DNA from: Desulfobulbaceae bacterium
Lineage (GTDB): Bacteria; Desulfobacterota; Desulfobulbia; Desulfobulbales; Desulfurivibrionaceae
Assembly: GCA_003517965.1 (NCBI GenBank)
Contig: DOZO01000023.1
Span: 31,574 to 63,867, forward strand
Direction of reading: 5' to 3'
Length of the DNA: 32,294 bases
Shown in pieces: positions 1 to 7,062 of this stretch. Below the pieces are notes generated by a model, which was not told where the DNA came from, did no database searches, and worked only from the letters and a program-made list of their open reading frames with translations. The stretch's first letter is position 1. Every line of letters starts with the position of its first letter. The translations under genes and the position numbers were made by a program.

Positions 1-75
1 GCACTGCTGAACAGTTACATTTTGTAGTTTTAGTCACTTTCCGGCTTTGAGCTGGATAGTTACGATTGCGGCTGA
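1..75. repeat. Dispersed palindromic repeat, family 1 (cut by window edge)
   Basis: The first 67 bases align without gaps to 6905-6971 with 53 of 67 identities by hand count. The copy carries CTGCTGAACAGTTA at 4-17 and AGCTGGATAGTTAC at 50-63, the two end motifs of a unit also found at 6909-6967 and 17523-17581. The left part of the element presumably lies outside the window. It sits just ahead of a plus-strand intrinsic terminator, so it is probably in the 3' region of a gene to the left. Confidence 0.75.
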
Positions 76-98
76 TTTATTCTGGTTGTTTTTTCTTG

Positions 99-130
99 GG
101 CTCACGGGTTTTCCTGTGGGCCTTTTTTTT
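99..130 (+). terminator. Intrinsic terminator of a gene left of the window
   Basis: GGCTCACGGG (99-108) pairs with CCTGTGGGCC (113-122) around a TTTT loop, with two G-U type pairs, and is followed by eight T residues (123-130). The T run is on the plus strand only, so it ends transcription arriving from the left and does not serve the minus-strand tRNA gene. Confidence 0.75.
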
Positions 131-202
131 GGTGCGCCCAGCAATACTGTGGAAGGGTGTTTGACATGGGGAGGTATGGGGGGGTGCTGGCGATGAGATG
201 CT

Positions 203-276
203 TGGCTGGGGGACAGGGATTCGAACCCCGATAGGCAGAGTCAGAGTCTGCAGTCCTACCGTTAGACGATCCCCCA
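203..276 (-). tRNA. tRNA-Gln (anticodon CUG)
   Basis: Read on the minus strand, 276 to 203 folds as a complete cloverleaf. The seven-base-pair acceptor stem is TGGGGGA/TCCCCCA, the anticodon arm is GCAGA-CTCTGAC-TCTGC giving anticodon CTG, the T loop has GGTTCGAATCC, and the 3' CCA is encoded. It decodes CAG. A second tRNA-Gln (UUG) lies at 7941-8015, so the window holds isoacceptors for both glutamine codons. A strong sigma-70-type promoter lies 27 bases upstream (303-331). Confidence 0.97.
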
Positions 277-302
277 TTTTGTGCCGGGCAAAGAACCGTT
301 GC

Positions 303-331
303 AAAATAGAAGGACAGGCCGATTATGTCAA
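303..331 (-). promoter_or_regulatory. Sigma-70-type promoter of tRNA-Gln(CUG)
   Basis: On the minus strand TTGACA (331-326) is separated by exactly 17 bases from TATTTT (308-303). The predicted start lies a few bases further left, about 20 bases before the mature tRNA 5' end at 276. The -35 box lies across the loop and inner stem of the hairpin at 312-351. Confidence 0.7.
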
Positions 332-351
332 GCATAATTCTGGCCTGTTCC
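312..351 (-). terminator. Probable terminator hairpin after the Memo gene
   Basis: A long imperfect palindrome: GGACAGGCC (312-320) against GGCCTGTTCC (342-351), continued inward by ATTATG (322-327) against CATAAT (333-338), loop TCAAG. On the minus strand it starts 10 bases after the Memo stop and is followed by TTCTATTTT, a modest U-tract. It would end the methyltransferase-cysS-Memo transcript while overlapping the tRNA promoter. Confidence 0.6.
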
Positions 352-360
352 TTGGTTTAT

Positions 361-1164
361 TCAGGAGATTACCAGGCCGGCATATCCAACTACCTGGTTG
401 GTGTCGCCGCTGGCTTCTCCTGAGTCAGTATAGCGGATGAGTCTTGCCTGGGTGGCTCCAAGGTGGAGGGCGGCGATGAGGGCAATGGTTGTTGGCATGA
501 TGCCGCACATGGTAATTTTTTGGCCCAGCACGGTATGGTAAAGTCCTTCAGGATCCAGAGCCTGAATGCGCTGTAGAGCCAGAGAATCTTTTTTCGAGGC
601 GGATTCTCTGGATTCATAATGGGTCATGTCCGAACTGGCCACGATAAGGACGGGCTTGCCATATTGCTTGATCGCGGCGGCGAGCGCTTCGCCGATCTCT
701 GTGCAGGCCTTGAAGGAAAGATGAGAAATAACGATGGGCGTTAGGGTCATGTCCGGGCGGAAATACTGGAGAAACGGCACCTGGACTTCTAAGGAATGTT
801 CAAAGCGGTGCGCCATGGAATCAGTTGAGATCAGTTTGGTTTGGGCCAGGATGGTTTGGGCCAACACTGTGTTGATCGGTACCTCACCAAGGGGCAGGCT
901 CCAGGCGCCTTCCTGCATTATGGCCACGGGCGCGCCATAGCCATGATGATTTGGGCCCATTACCACGATGTCCTGAGGGATATTCACGGCGGCGAAGGTT
1001 TCTCCAGCCACCCCGCCGGAATAAATATAGCCGGCATGGGGGGAAACCACAGCCAAGGCTTTTTGTTTGCTGGCGGTGACAGGAATGAGTTTATCGAGGG
1101 TATGCCTGAGGGTAAGGGGGTCTCCGGGATAAAACTGATGGGCAACAGCAGGTTCTCGTCTCAT
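361..1164 (-). CDS. Memo family protein (AmmeMemoRadiSam system protein B)
   Basis: This 267-residue protein belongs to the Memo/DUF52 family, a fold related to extradiol dioxygenases whose bacterial role is not settled. Visible family motifs are SPHAGYIYSG (His43), GPNHHGYG in the following strand, ASSDMTHY in the middle, and CGIMPTTIAL near the C-terminus. These carry the His, His and Cys that line the putative metal pocket in human MEMO1. The start was chosen at 1164 because GGAGG lies six bases before it on the minus strand; an in-frame ATG 36 bases further out (1200) has no such site. It lies 50 bases after cysS on the same strand and probably shares its transcript. In many genomes Memo stands next to AMMECR1 and a radical SAM gene; neither is in this window. 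Confidence 0.88.
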   Translation of the reverse strand: MRREPAVAHQFYPGDPLTLRHTLDKLIPVTASKQKALAVVSPHAGYIYSGGVAGETFAAVNIPQDIVVMGPNHHGYGAPVAIMQEGAWSLPLGEVPINTVLAQTILAQTKLISTDSMAHRFEHSLEVQVPFLQYFRPDMTLTPIVISHLSFKACTEIGEALAAAIKQYGKPVLIVASSDMTHYESRESASKKDSLALQRIQALDPEGLYHTVLGQKITMCGIMPTTIALIAALHLGATQARLIRYTDSGEASGDTNQVVGYAGLVIS

Positions 1165-1214
1165 GGCAGACCTCCAGGTTAAACTGAACGTGACAGGCAA
1201 AGGGCCTTTGACAA

Positions 1215-2684
1215 TTATGGAAGCTTGACCTGCCAGGCGGTGCCTGCAGGGCCGTCTTTCAGCTCGATGCCCTTGGCCAGGAGCTGATCGCGGATTTCAT
1301 CGGCCAAGGTCCAGTTTTTTGTTTCCCTGGCGGTAGTTCTTTCCGTGATGGCATTTTCGATCTCTTCCGGGGTAAGCGAGAGGGTCTTGAGGATTTTTCC
1401 CTGTTCTTTTTGCAGGTAAAGCGTCGGATTTTCAGTAAGCAGACCCAGAGTGTTGGCCATATCCCTGGTTGTTTCGGCGCCTTGCTTGAGCAGTTGCAGA
1501 TCGAGGCTGGCAGGTTTGCCGGGCAGATGCTGACGGATCTTGTTGATGATTTTAACTCCTTCAAAAAGATGTCCCAGAGCCTGGGCTGAATTGAAGTCAT
1601 TATCCATGGCTTTGCGAAAACGCTCGGCTATGGTTTCGATCTTCTCCCGGTCTGTCTTGGGGATGGCGCTGGCTGCCTGGTCGTTGCCGGTGGCGGGCAG
1701 TTGTTCGATCTCAGCCAGACAAGTATACAATCGGTTAAGTCCTGCCACCGCATCGAGCAGAGCTGCTTCCGAGTAGTCAAGCGGGTTGCGGTAGTGGGTG
1801 GAAAAGATGAAAAGTCGCAAGGCCTCCGGAGCAAATCTGGCGATGACTTCGCGAATGGTGAGAAAGTTGCCCAGGGATTTTGACATCTTTTCTTCTTTGA
1901 TGGTGACAAAACCGTGGTGCATCCAGTACTTGACGAATTCTTCTCCGGTCGCGCCTTCGCTTTGGGCCATTTCGTTTTCATGGTGGGGGAAGATAAGGTC
2001 TTTGCCGCCGCCGTGGATGTCAAAAGAGTTGCCCAGATATTTGCGGCTCATGGCCGAGCATTCGATATGCCAGCCTGGGCGGCCTGGGCCCCATGGGCTT
2101 TCCCAGGTTGGTTCTCCCGGCTTGCTCCCTTTCCAGAGGGCAAAATCCATGGGATGTTCTTTTTTCTCGTTTATCGAGACGCGGGCGCCGGCCTGCATCT
2201 CGTCCAGGTTGCGGCCGGAAAGAGAGCCGTAGCCGTTGAAACCAGTGACTCTGAAGTAGACATCTGCGGCCACCTGGTAGGCGAGCCCCTTGCGGATGAG
2301 ATCTTCAATCAGCCCGATTATCTCCGGCAAGTGTTCGGTGGCCTTTGGTTCAATGGTGGGGGGAAGAATGCCGAGACTGGCCATGTCTTCGTGGAACATG
2401 GTGATGAAACGGTTGGAAAGTTCTTCGCAGGTGGTATTTTGTTCTTGAGCTCGTTTGATAATTTTGTCGTCGATATCGGTGAAATTACGGATAAAGGTAA
2501 CTTCGTAGCCCCGGTAACGCAGATAGCGGACAATCATGTCGAAAACCAGGGCTGACCTGGCGTGACCGATATGGCAGTAGTCATAGGCGGTGATGCCGCA
2601 GACATAGAGCTTGATCTTCCCCTCTTCCAGGGTGACCAGGGGAGATTTCTGGCCGGTCTTGGTGTTGTAGATTTCTATACTCAT
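1215..2684 (-). CDS. cysS: Cysteinyl-tRNA synthetase
   Basis: CysS charges tRNA-Cys with cysteine in the cytoplasm. The 489-residue length is normal for the bacterial enzyme. The class I signatures are clear: CHIGHARS with HIGH at residues 38-41, and KMSKS in the sequence EEKMSKSLGNF. Zinc ligands of the family are recognisable at Cys29 (YVCG), in WHIECSAMS and in HHENEMAQSE. The C-terminal third has the helical-bundle anticodon-binding character of the family. The ATG start has only a weak purine-rich stretch upstream. The gene sits 27 bases after the methyltransferase stop and 50 bases before the Memo gene, all on the minus strand, so the three are likely one transcript. The large plus-strand open frames across this gene are antisense shadows. 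Confidence 0.97.
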   Translation of the reverse strand: MSIEIYNTKTGQKSPLVTLEEGKIKLYVCGITAYDYCHIGHARSALVFDMIVRYLRYRGYEVTFIRNFTDIDDKIIKRAQEQNTTCEELSNRFITMFHEDMASLGILPPTIEPKATEHLPEIIGLIEDLIRKGLAYQVAADVYFRVTGFNGYGSLSGRNLDEMQAGARVSINEKKEHPMDFALWKGSKPGEPTWESPWGPGRPGWHIECSAMSRKYLGNSFDIHGGGKDLIFPHHENEMAQSEGATGEEFVKYWMHHGFVTIKEEKMSKSLGNFLTIREVIARFAPEALRLFIFSTHYRNPLDYSEAALLDAVAGLNRLYTCLAEIEQLPATGNDQAASAIPKTDREKIETIAERFRKAMDNDFNSAQALGHLFEGVKIINKIRQHLPGKPASLDLQLLKQGAETTRDMANTLGLLTENPTLYLQKEQGKILKTLSLTPEEIENAITERTTARETKNWTLADEIRDQLLAKGIELKDGPAGTAWQVKLP

Positions 2685-2711
2685 GGTTTGTTCCGTCGCC
2701 TTGATAATCCG

Positions 2712-3881
2712 CTACTTCGTTTTAATAAGGAAAAGAAACTCTCTGTTCGGTAGCTCCGCATCCTTAATCCACTCGTTTGTCCATCGCATATCGGCCATTA
2801 CGTTTTTCTTGTAATTGATTTCTATAAGCTCAATGAGCTTGCCATTCTCCGAGATAACCGTGTTCAGCTCCTCGGCGGTAGCGCGACCGCCAGAGCTATA
2901 GGAAAGCAAGACGTGCTTCGCTCTGACCTCTTTTAATATTTTCCTGATTGCTTCAACTGCAATCAGGCGACCGCTCTCGTCTCTTCTGAACTCTTCGAAA
3001 ACCGAAGATCCTATGACATCAGAACTATCCGCTCTGCGTTTTACCTTGCCGAATACATCCGGGCGATCATTCAGGCAGACGCTTGTCCACAGGTGGTAAT
3101 AGGCAGAGTAACGAACCCGCGAGGGTGGCATTTTCTCGTTATTCGAGCCATAGGGCGGATCAAAATATGCCAGGTCCACCTCGGTATCAGGCAGTAAATC
3201 AAAGATGTCTTTCCGGTGTACCTGATGAAAGGCAAGCTGAGGTGAAATTGCCGGTGGCCTTAGATGCAAGGCCTTATACGACCGTGATGACCAATCATTC
3301 AAATAAGAAGCAAAGTGACCAAGAGTGCTGTCAACGGCGTCAAGCGCCAGGATAAGACTGGTAATCAGCACCGCTTTTTCAATTGACGATAACCCCAGAC
3401 AATCTATCTCACGCCTTATCGCATCAAGTCGCCGGGTATTTTTTCTTTGCCAGGGTTTCTTTAACCCATCAGCACCTATTGATGATCCTTTTCCGGGGTC
3501 CCCACCATAATGTTCTGTAAACCAGCCGTCTTCCGGGGGGATGTTGTTTAGATGTTCAATAAGCTGAGCATAGTGTGATTGCGGATGCTCATTAAGAAGA
3601 TAGCAGGTGGCAAAGACCTCAGACCAGGCGGAGATATCGTTTGCCACAACGGTATAGCCGCTTTTGGCGAAAGCCTGGGAAACCCTCGTTGTCCCGGTAA
3701 AACCGTCAAGAATTGTTACTGGTTGTACCTTGCGAACCAAACCCAAAATATGCGGCAGAAGTTTAAGCTTGGAGCCCGCATACTTGATGCCTTCAGTGAG
3801 CTGGCAATTTAATTTTGCTGTAGCCGCTGGATGTGGAATTAAATTATCAGCATGTAGCGGGAGCGTTTCCGTTGAGAACAT
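2712..3881 (-). CDS. D12-class adenine-specific DNA methyltransferase (orphan)
   Basis: The 389-residue protein has the motif order of D12-class N6-adenine methyltransferases: GIKYAGSK at 31-38 (motif X, S-adenosylmethionine pocket), DGFTGTT at 59-65 (motif I), and DPPYGS at 241-246 (catalytic motif IV). The long segment between motifs I and IV is expected to hold the target-recognition region. No restriction endonuclease, specificity subunit or mismatch endonuclease gene is adjacent, so it is an orphan here. The target site cannot be read from sequence. On the minus strand a TATAAT box lies only six bases before the ATG, with a poor -35 and no Shine-Dalgarno sequence, which suggests a leaderless mRNA. 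No other ATG precedes motif X. It is first of three same-strand genes. Confidence 0.88.
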   Translation of the reverse strand: MFSTETLPLHADNLIPHPAATAKLNCQLTEGIKYAGSKLKLLPHILGLVRKVQPVTILDGFTGTTRVSQAFAKSGYTVVANDISAWSEVFATCYLLNEHPQSHYAQLIEHLNNIPPEDGWFTEHYGGDPGKGSSIGADGLKKPWQRKNTRRLDAIRREIDCLGLSSIEKAVLITSLILALDAVDSTLGHFASYLNDWSSRSYKALHLRPPAISPQLAFHQVHRKDIFDLLPDTEVDLAYFDPPYGSNNEKMPPSRVRYSAYYHLWTSVCLNDRPDVFGKVKRRADSSDVIGSSVFEEFRRDESGRLIAVEAIRKILKEVRAKHVLLSYSSGGRATAEELNTVISENGKLIELIEINYKKNVMADMRWTNEWIKDAELPNREFLFLIKTK

Positions 3882-4163
3882 CTGAAAATTATAGTCTATG
3901 TGAAGCTGCGTTGGTCATAATAGTTCGCACCGTCGAGTGAATCGCCAACTCTTTATATGGTGTCATTTGCTTTTTTTCTCAGTATAATACCTGTTTCCAG
4001 AAAAGAGGGCAACTCTCAATTCTGTCATTCTGGCGCAGGCCGGAATCCAGTCTGGACGGTCAGTTGCAGCAGATTTAGGCCCCGTTTGCGCCGGGGAAAC
4101 AAGTTATTGCGGGTTTCATCAAGTGTTCGCCGCAAGCGGATCAGGTGCTAAGGAGTTTTGCTC
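3882..4163. other. Divergent intergenic region, no gene
   Basis: This 282-base gap separates the minus-strand methyltransferase from the plus-strand gene at 4164. It holds a possible -10 box for each direction (ATTATA at 3888-3893 for the left gene; TATAAT at 3983-3988 for the right gene, with no good -35), a REP-like palindrome at 4027-4046 and a small hairpin CCCCG/CGGGG at 4080-4096. I see no credible reading frame. Confidence 0.6.
4023..4050. repeat. REP-like palindrome of the ATTCC...GGAAT type
   Basis: ATTCTGGC (4027-4034) and GCCGGAAT (4039-4046) form an eight-base stem (one T-G pair) around GCAG, inside GTCATTC...GGAATCCAG. Repeats of this design (GTCATTCCCGC...GCGGGAATCCAG) are widely dispersed in many proteobacterial genomes. 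Only one copy is in this window, so its repeat status is inferred from resemblance. Confidence 0.55.
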
Positions 4164-4634
4164 ATGGAGGTAATCGCGCAGCATGGTCTTGAGAACAATA
4201 TGACCTTAACCGTGTATGACCAGTCAAAAAGAATGGCCGGGGACCGGTGGCTGGTCAAGATTGTTTGCGAAGTAGAGCTTCCTGTGACAGAGACATTTTT
4301 TTCGTGCCTGACAGAGGTGGATTTTGCCTTGCAGGAAGAGGTGCGGAAGGTCATGGCCGGCTCGGTAAAATTTTCGGTCATCAAGGAAAAAACCTTTATT
4401 GCCGAGACCGAACGTGTTGCGTTGGTGGAGCTCATGGTGACGCAGATTTTGACTAATATGGTGACTTATCTGAACAGGCCGGAATTTCCAGCAAGGCTTT
4501 TTGCGCGCAGATATGAAGAGATCAGGCTGGCCTGCGACACAGCCCGGCACTACCGGAGCTTAGAGGATGAAGCCCATGCTGGTAACGATGCCGATGAGGG
4601 CGTACCAGATTTTTCTGCCTGTTTTCAAGCATAG
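4164..4634 (+). CDS. Conserved-looking hypothetical protein, 156 residues
   Basis: I do not recognise this protein. It is acidic to neutral, has no signal peptide or membrane segment, and looks like a soluble mixed alpha/beta protein: an N-terminal stretch with alternating hydrophobics (residues 13-40) followed by a long amphipathic helical part. The C-terminal 25 residues are rich in Asp, Glu and Ala and probably disordered. The start was set at ATG 4164 because AGGAG (4151-4155) lies eight bases before it; the in-frame TTG at 4158 is too close to that site. Codon use resembles the neighbours. It is followed after 214 bases by serA, which has its own promoter, so it is probably a separate transcription unit. 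Confidence 0.75.
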   Translation: MEVIAQHGLENNMTLTVYDQSKRMAGDRWLVKIVCEVELPVTETFFSCLTEVDFALQEEVRKVMAGSVKFSVIKEKTFIAETERVALVELMVTQILTNMVTYLNRPEFPARLFARRYEEIRLACDTARHYRSLEDEAHAGNDADEGVPDFSACFQA

Positions 4635-4675
4635 GAGAAGGATAGGAAGTCAAGATTGTTGTTCATGTTTTATTC

Positions 4676-4703
4676 TTGACAAACTCGCCTGATCACATAA
4701 TAT
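4676..4703 (+). promoter_or_regulatory. Predicted sigma-70-type promoter of serA
   Basis: TTGACA (4676-4681), 16-base spacer, TAATAT (4698-4703). It lies about 140 bases before the serA ATG, leaving a leader that includes the hairpin at 4802-4820. The flagellin promoter at 22440-22467 has almost the same form (TTGACT, 16, TAATAT). Confidence 0.6.
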
Positions 4704-4801
4704 TCATCTTTTTTGGATTTGGATCAATACGCTCTACCCATTTGGCAAAGTCAGAGCATGACTTTGGCCGCTTTTCACACCCAGAGGGTATAAGTTTCGT
4801 T

Positions 4802-4820
4802 TGAGCAGACGAGCTGCTCA
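4802..4820 (+). other. Leader hairpin upstream of serA
   Basis: TGAGCAG (4802-4808) and CTGCTCA (4814-4820) form a perfect seven-base-pair stem with loop ACGAG. It is not followed by a T run, so it is not an intrinsic terminator. It lies 17 bases before the AAAGGAG ribosome site (4838-4844) and could be a protein- or structure-based control element, or chance. Confidence 0.4.
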
Positions 4821-4848
4821 ACTCAGCTTTATAAACAAAGGAGAAATA

Positions 4849-6456
4849 ATGAAGGTTCTGATCAGTGACAACCTGTCGCCCATTGGTGTGCAGATTCTCG
4901 AGGATGCCGGGCTTGAGGTTGATGTTAAAACGGGACTTTCCCCGGATGAGCTTAAGGCCATAATCCCTGAATATGACGGTCTGGTAATTCGCAGTGCCTC
5001 CAAGGTTACCGAGGAGATCATTGAAGCGGCTGAGAAGTTGCGGGTTGTTGGGCGTGCCGGTATCGGTCTTGATAATGTTAATATCCCCGCGGCAAGCAAG
5101 AAAGGGATCATTGTCATGAACGCTCCGGACGGCAACGCCACCACTGCCGCGGAACATGCCATCGCCATGATGATGGCGCTAACGCGAAACATCCCTCAGG
5201 CCACGGCCTCCATGAAGGAAGGCAAATGGGAGAAAAAGAAGTTCTCTGGCCGTGAGGTAAACGGGAAAACCGTGGGCATAGTCGGAATCGGCAGAATTGG
5301 CAGTATCTTTGCCGAGCGGGCCCAGGGCCTGAAGATGAAGGTTATTGCCTTTGATCCCCATATGCCGAAAGAGCTGGTCGATAAAATAGGGGTGGAACTT
5401 GTCAGTCTGGAAGACTTGTGTAAACGGGCTGATTTTATTTCGGTTCATGTGCCGCTTACCAAAGAAACCAAGCATCTGCTGTCTACCAATGAATTTAAGT
5501 TGATGAAAAAAGAGTGTGTTTTCCTTGATTGTGCGCGAGGTGGGGTGGTTGATGAGGAGGCCTTGTATCAAGCTCTTAAGGATGGGGAAATCCGTGGGGC
5601 AGGGCTGGATGTCTTTGAGGTGGAGCCCACCACCAAAGAAAATTGCAAGTTGCTGAGCCTGGATAATTTTATCTGTACCCCGCATCTGGGTGCTTCAACG
5701 GCGGAGGCTCAGGAAAATGTCGCCGTTGCCATTGCTGAACAGATTGCGGACTATCTGCTGCGCGGCACCATTACCAATGCGGTCAATGTGCCTTCCGTGA
5801 GCGCGGATGTTCTTTCCAAGGTAGGCCCGTATATTACTCTGGCCGAGATGCTTGGCTCTTTCCATATGCAGATTGCCAAGGGCGGGGTTGAGGAAGTCAA
5901 TATCGAGTTTTGTGGCGATCTTTCCGAGATGATTACCAGCCCGATCACCGTAGCCTTCCTGAAAGGAATGTTAACCCCGATTCTCAAAGACGCAGTTAAT
6001 TATGTTAATGCGCCGATTATCGCGCAGGAGCGGGGCATTCGGGTGGTTGAGGCGAAAACCAGCAGGAGTGATGATTTTCTTAACCTGGTAACCATCCGGG
6101 TGAAAACAACTGAGGGCGAAAATGTTCTGGCCGGGACGGTGTTCGGTAAAAATGAGCCGCGTCTGGTTCGTCTTAATGGATTCAGGATGGAAGCCCTGCC
6201 TGCCGGATCAATGCTTTTTGTGCAGAATAACGATGTTCCTGGGGTGATTGGCCTGTTGGGCACCACCCTCGGCAGTGAAGGGGTGAACATTGCCAGGATG
6301 ACTGTTGGCAAGCAGCGTGAAGGGGATCGTAATCTCAACGTGATCTTGCTTAACACCGATGGCTTGGTGCCAAAGGCTCTGCTGGACAAGGTCCGTGCCC
6401 TACCGAACATTCATGCCGCCATGGTTCTTGAGTTGCCTGAGCTGGCTGGGATCTAA
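4849..6456 (+). CDS. serA: D-3-phosphoglycerate dehydrogenase
   Basis: SerA oxidises 3-phosphoglycerate to 3-phosphohydroxypyruvate with NAD, the first step of serine synthesis. The 535-residue length marks the long form. Order of parts: substrate domain (1-100), NAD domain with GIGRIG at 146-151, catalytic Arg230 (CARGG), Glu259 (FEVEP) and His279 (TPHLGAST), an allosteric substrate-binding domain from about 330, and a C-terminal ACT domain (about 460-535, starting near NNDVPGVIG) that usually senses serine. The ATG at 4849 was chosen because AAAGGAG stands just before it; the frame is open upstream but has no better site. A DUF1844 gene follows after 36 bases, likely in the same transcript. 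Feedback by serine is a family property, not shown here. Confidence 0.97.
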   Translation: MKVLISDNLSPIGVQILEDAGLEVDVKTGLSPDELKAIIPEYDGLVIRSASKVTEEIIEAAEKLRVVGRAGIGLDNVNIPAASKKGIIVMNAPDGNATTAAEHAIAMMMALTRNIPQATASMKEGKWEKKKFSGREVNGKTVGIVGIGRIGSIFAERAQGLKMKVIAFDPHMPKELVDKIGVELVSLEDLCKRADFISVHVPLTKETKHLLSTNEFKLMKKECVFLDCARGGVVDEEALYQALKDGEIRGAGLDVFEVEPTTKENCKLLSLDNFICTPHLGASTAEAQENVAVAIAEQIADYLLRGTITNAVNVPSVSADVLSKVGPYITLAEMLGSFHMQIAKGGVEEVNIEFCGDLSEMITSPITVAFLKGMLTPILKDAVNYVNAPIIAQERGIRVVEAKTSRSDDFLNLVTIRVKTTEGENVLAGTVFGKNEPRLVRLNGFRMEALPAGSMLFVQNNDVPGVIGLLGTTLGSEGVNIARMTVGKQREGDRNLNVILLNTDGLVPKALLDKVRALPNIHAAMVLELPELAGI

Positions 6457-6492
6457 AGTGTTGTTTGTTCTTTTGTCCAGAGGGGATACTCC

Positions 6493-6810
6493 ATGACCGA
6501 AAACGAGAAAAACGAACAAGGATGCTGCCCTGAAGGTTATATTAGAAAAGCCGGTAACTGCGTGTTGCCGGAGGTAACCTTTACCACCTTGATCATGTCG
6601 TTGAATTCCTCGACCCTTTTTCATCTGGGTGAGATCAAGAATCCTGATACTGGACAAACTGGCCGGGATCTTGTTCTGGCCAAGCATACCATCGACACCT
6701 TGCAGTTATTGAAGAACAAAACCAAGGGAAACTTGATCGACAAGGAGGAGGAACTTCTCGGTCATGTGCTTGCCGACCTGAAGCTGCGCTATGTGAAGGC
6801 CACCAGCTGA
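6493..6810 (+). CDS. DUF1844 domain protein
   Basis: This 105-residue protein matches the DUF1844 family, small soluble proteins of unknown function common in Desulfobacterota and Acidobacteria. The family core is visible from residue 28: TFTTLIMSLNSSTLFHLGE, then NPDTGQTGRDLVLAKHTIDT and TKGNL, ending in LKLRYVKA. The N-terminus has a short Cys-bearing stretch (CCPEGYIRKAGNC) that is not part of the usual core; the three cysteines could bind a metal or be incidental. The ATG has a GAGGGG site before it. It follows serA by 36 bases and is probably co-transcribed. A family 1 repeat begins seven bases after its stop. Confidence 0.85.
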   Translation: MTENEKNEQGCCPEGYIRKAGNCVLPEVTFTTLIMSLNSSTLFHLGEIKNPDTGQTGRDLVLAKHTIDTLQLLKNKTKGNLIDKEEELLGHVLADLKLRYVKATS

Positions 6811-6816
6811 TTTCTT

Positions 6817-6969
6817 GTAACTGTTCAGCAGCACCACATCTGCGTTGTCATCGGCCGGCTCATGTGCAATAGCACACTTCGCCGACCTCTTCCGCGCATC
6901 TGCGGCACTGCTGAACAGTTATATTTTGTGGTTTTTGTCCAATTTCGGCGCCAAGCTGTATAGTTGCAA
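6817..6969. repeat. Full-length family 1 palindromic repeat
   Basis: The element has two parts. From 6818 to 6921 a segment of 104 bases is bounded by a perfect 14-base inverted repeat (TAACTGTTCAGCAG at 6818-6831, CTGCTGAACAGTTA at 6908-6921) and has an inner GTGC-AATA-GCAC hairpin and a duplicated CATCTGCG. It is followed by a 59-base unit (6909-6967) that ends in AGCTGTATAGTTGC and is shared with the window start and with 17523-17581. It encodes no protein and is MITE- or REP-like. Confidence 0.75.
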
Positions 6970-6998
6970 TTTTTTGCTCATACTTGGACAATTATGAT

Positions 6999-7037
6999 CG
7001 CCTGGTTTTCAACCTGTTGAAATCAGGCGTTTTTATT
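6999..7037 (+). terminator. Intrinsic terminator before ispE
   Basis: CGCCTG (6999-7004) pairs with CAGGCG (7024-7029) and TTTCAAC with GTTGAAA inside it, followed by TTTTTATTT. It would end the serA-DUF1844 transcript. Only 25 bases separate the T run from the ispE start at 7063, with no room for a promoter between. Confidence 0.8.
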
Positions 7038-7062
7038 TATGGTAACGGAGGCTGGGATAATA

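Noticed and set aside
1914..2555. A 213-codon plus-strand open frame across cysS
   Set aside because: It is antisense to a gene with all CysS motifs, has no ribosome site and a biased composition typical of a shadow frame.
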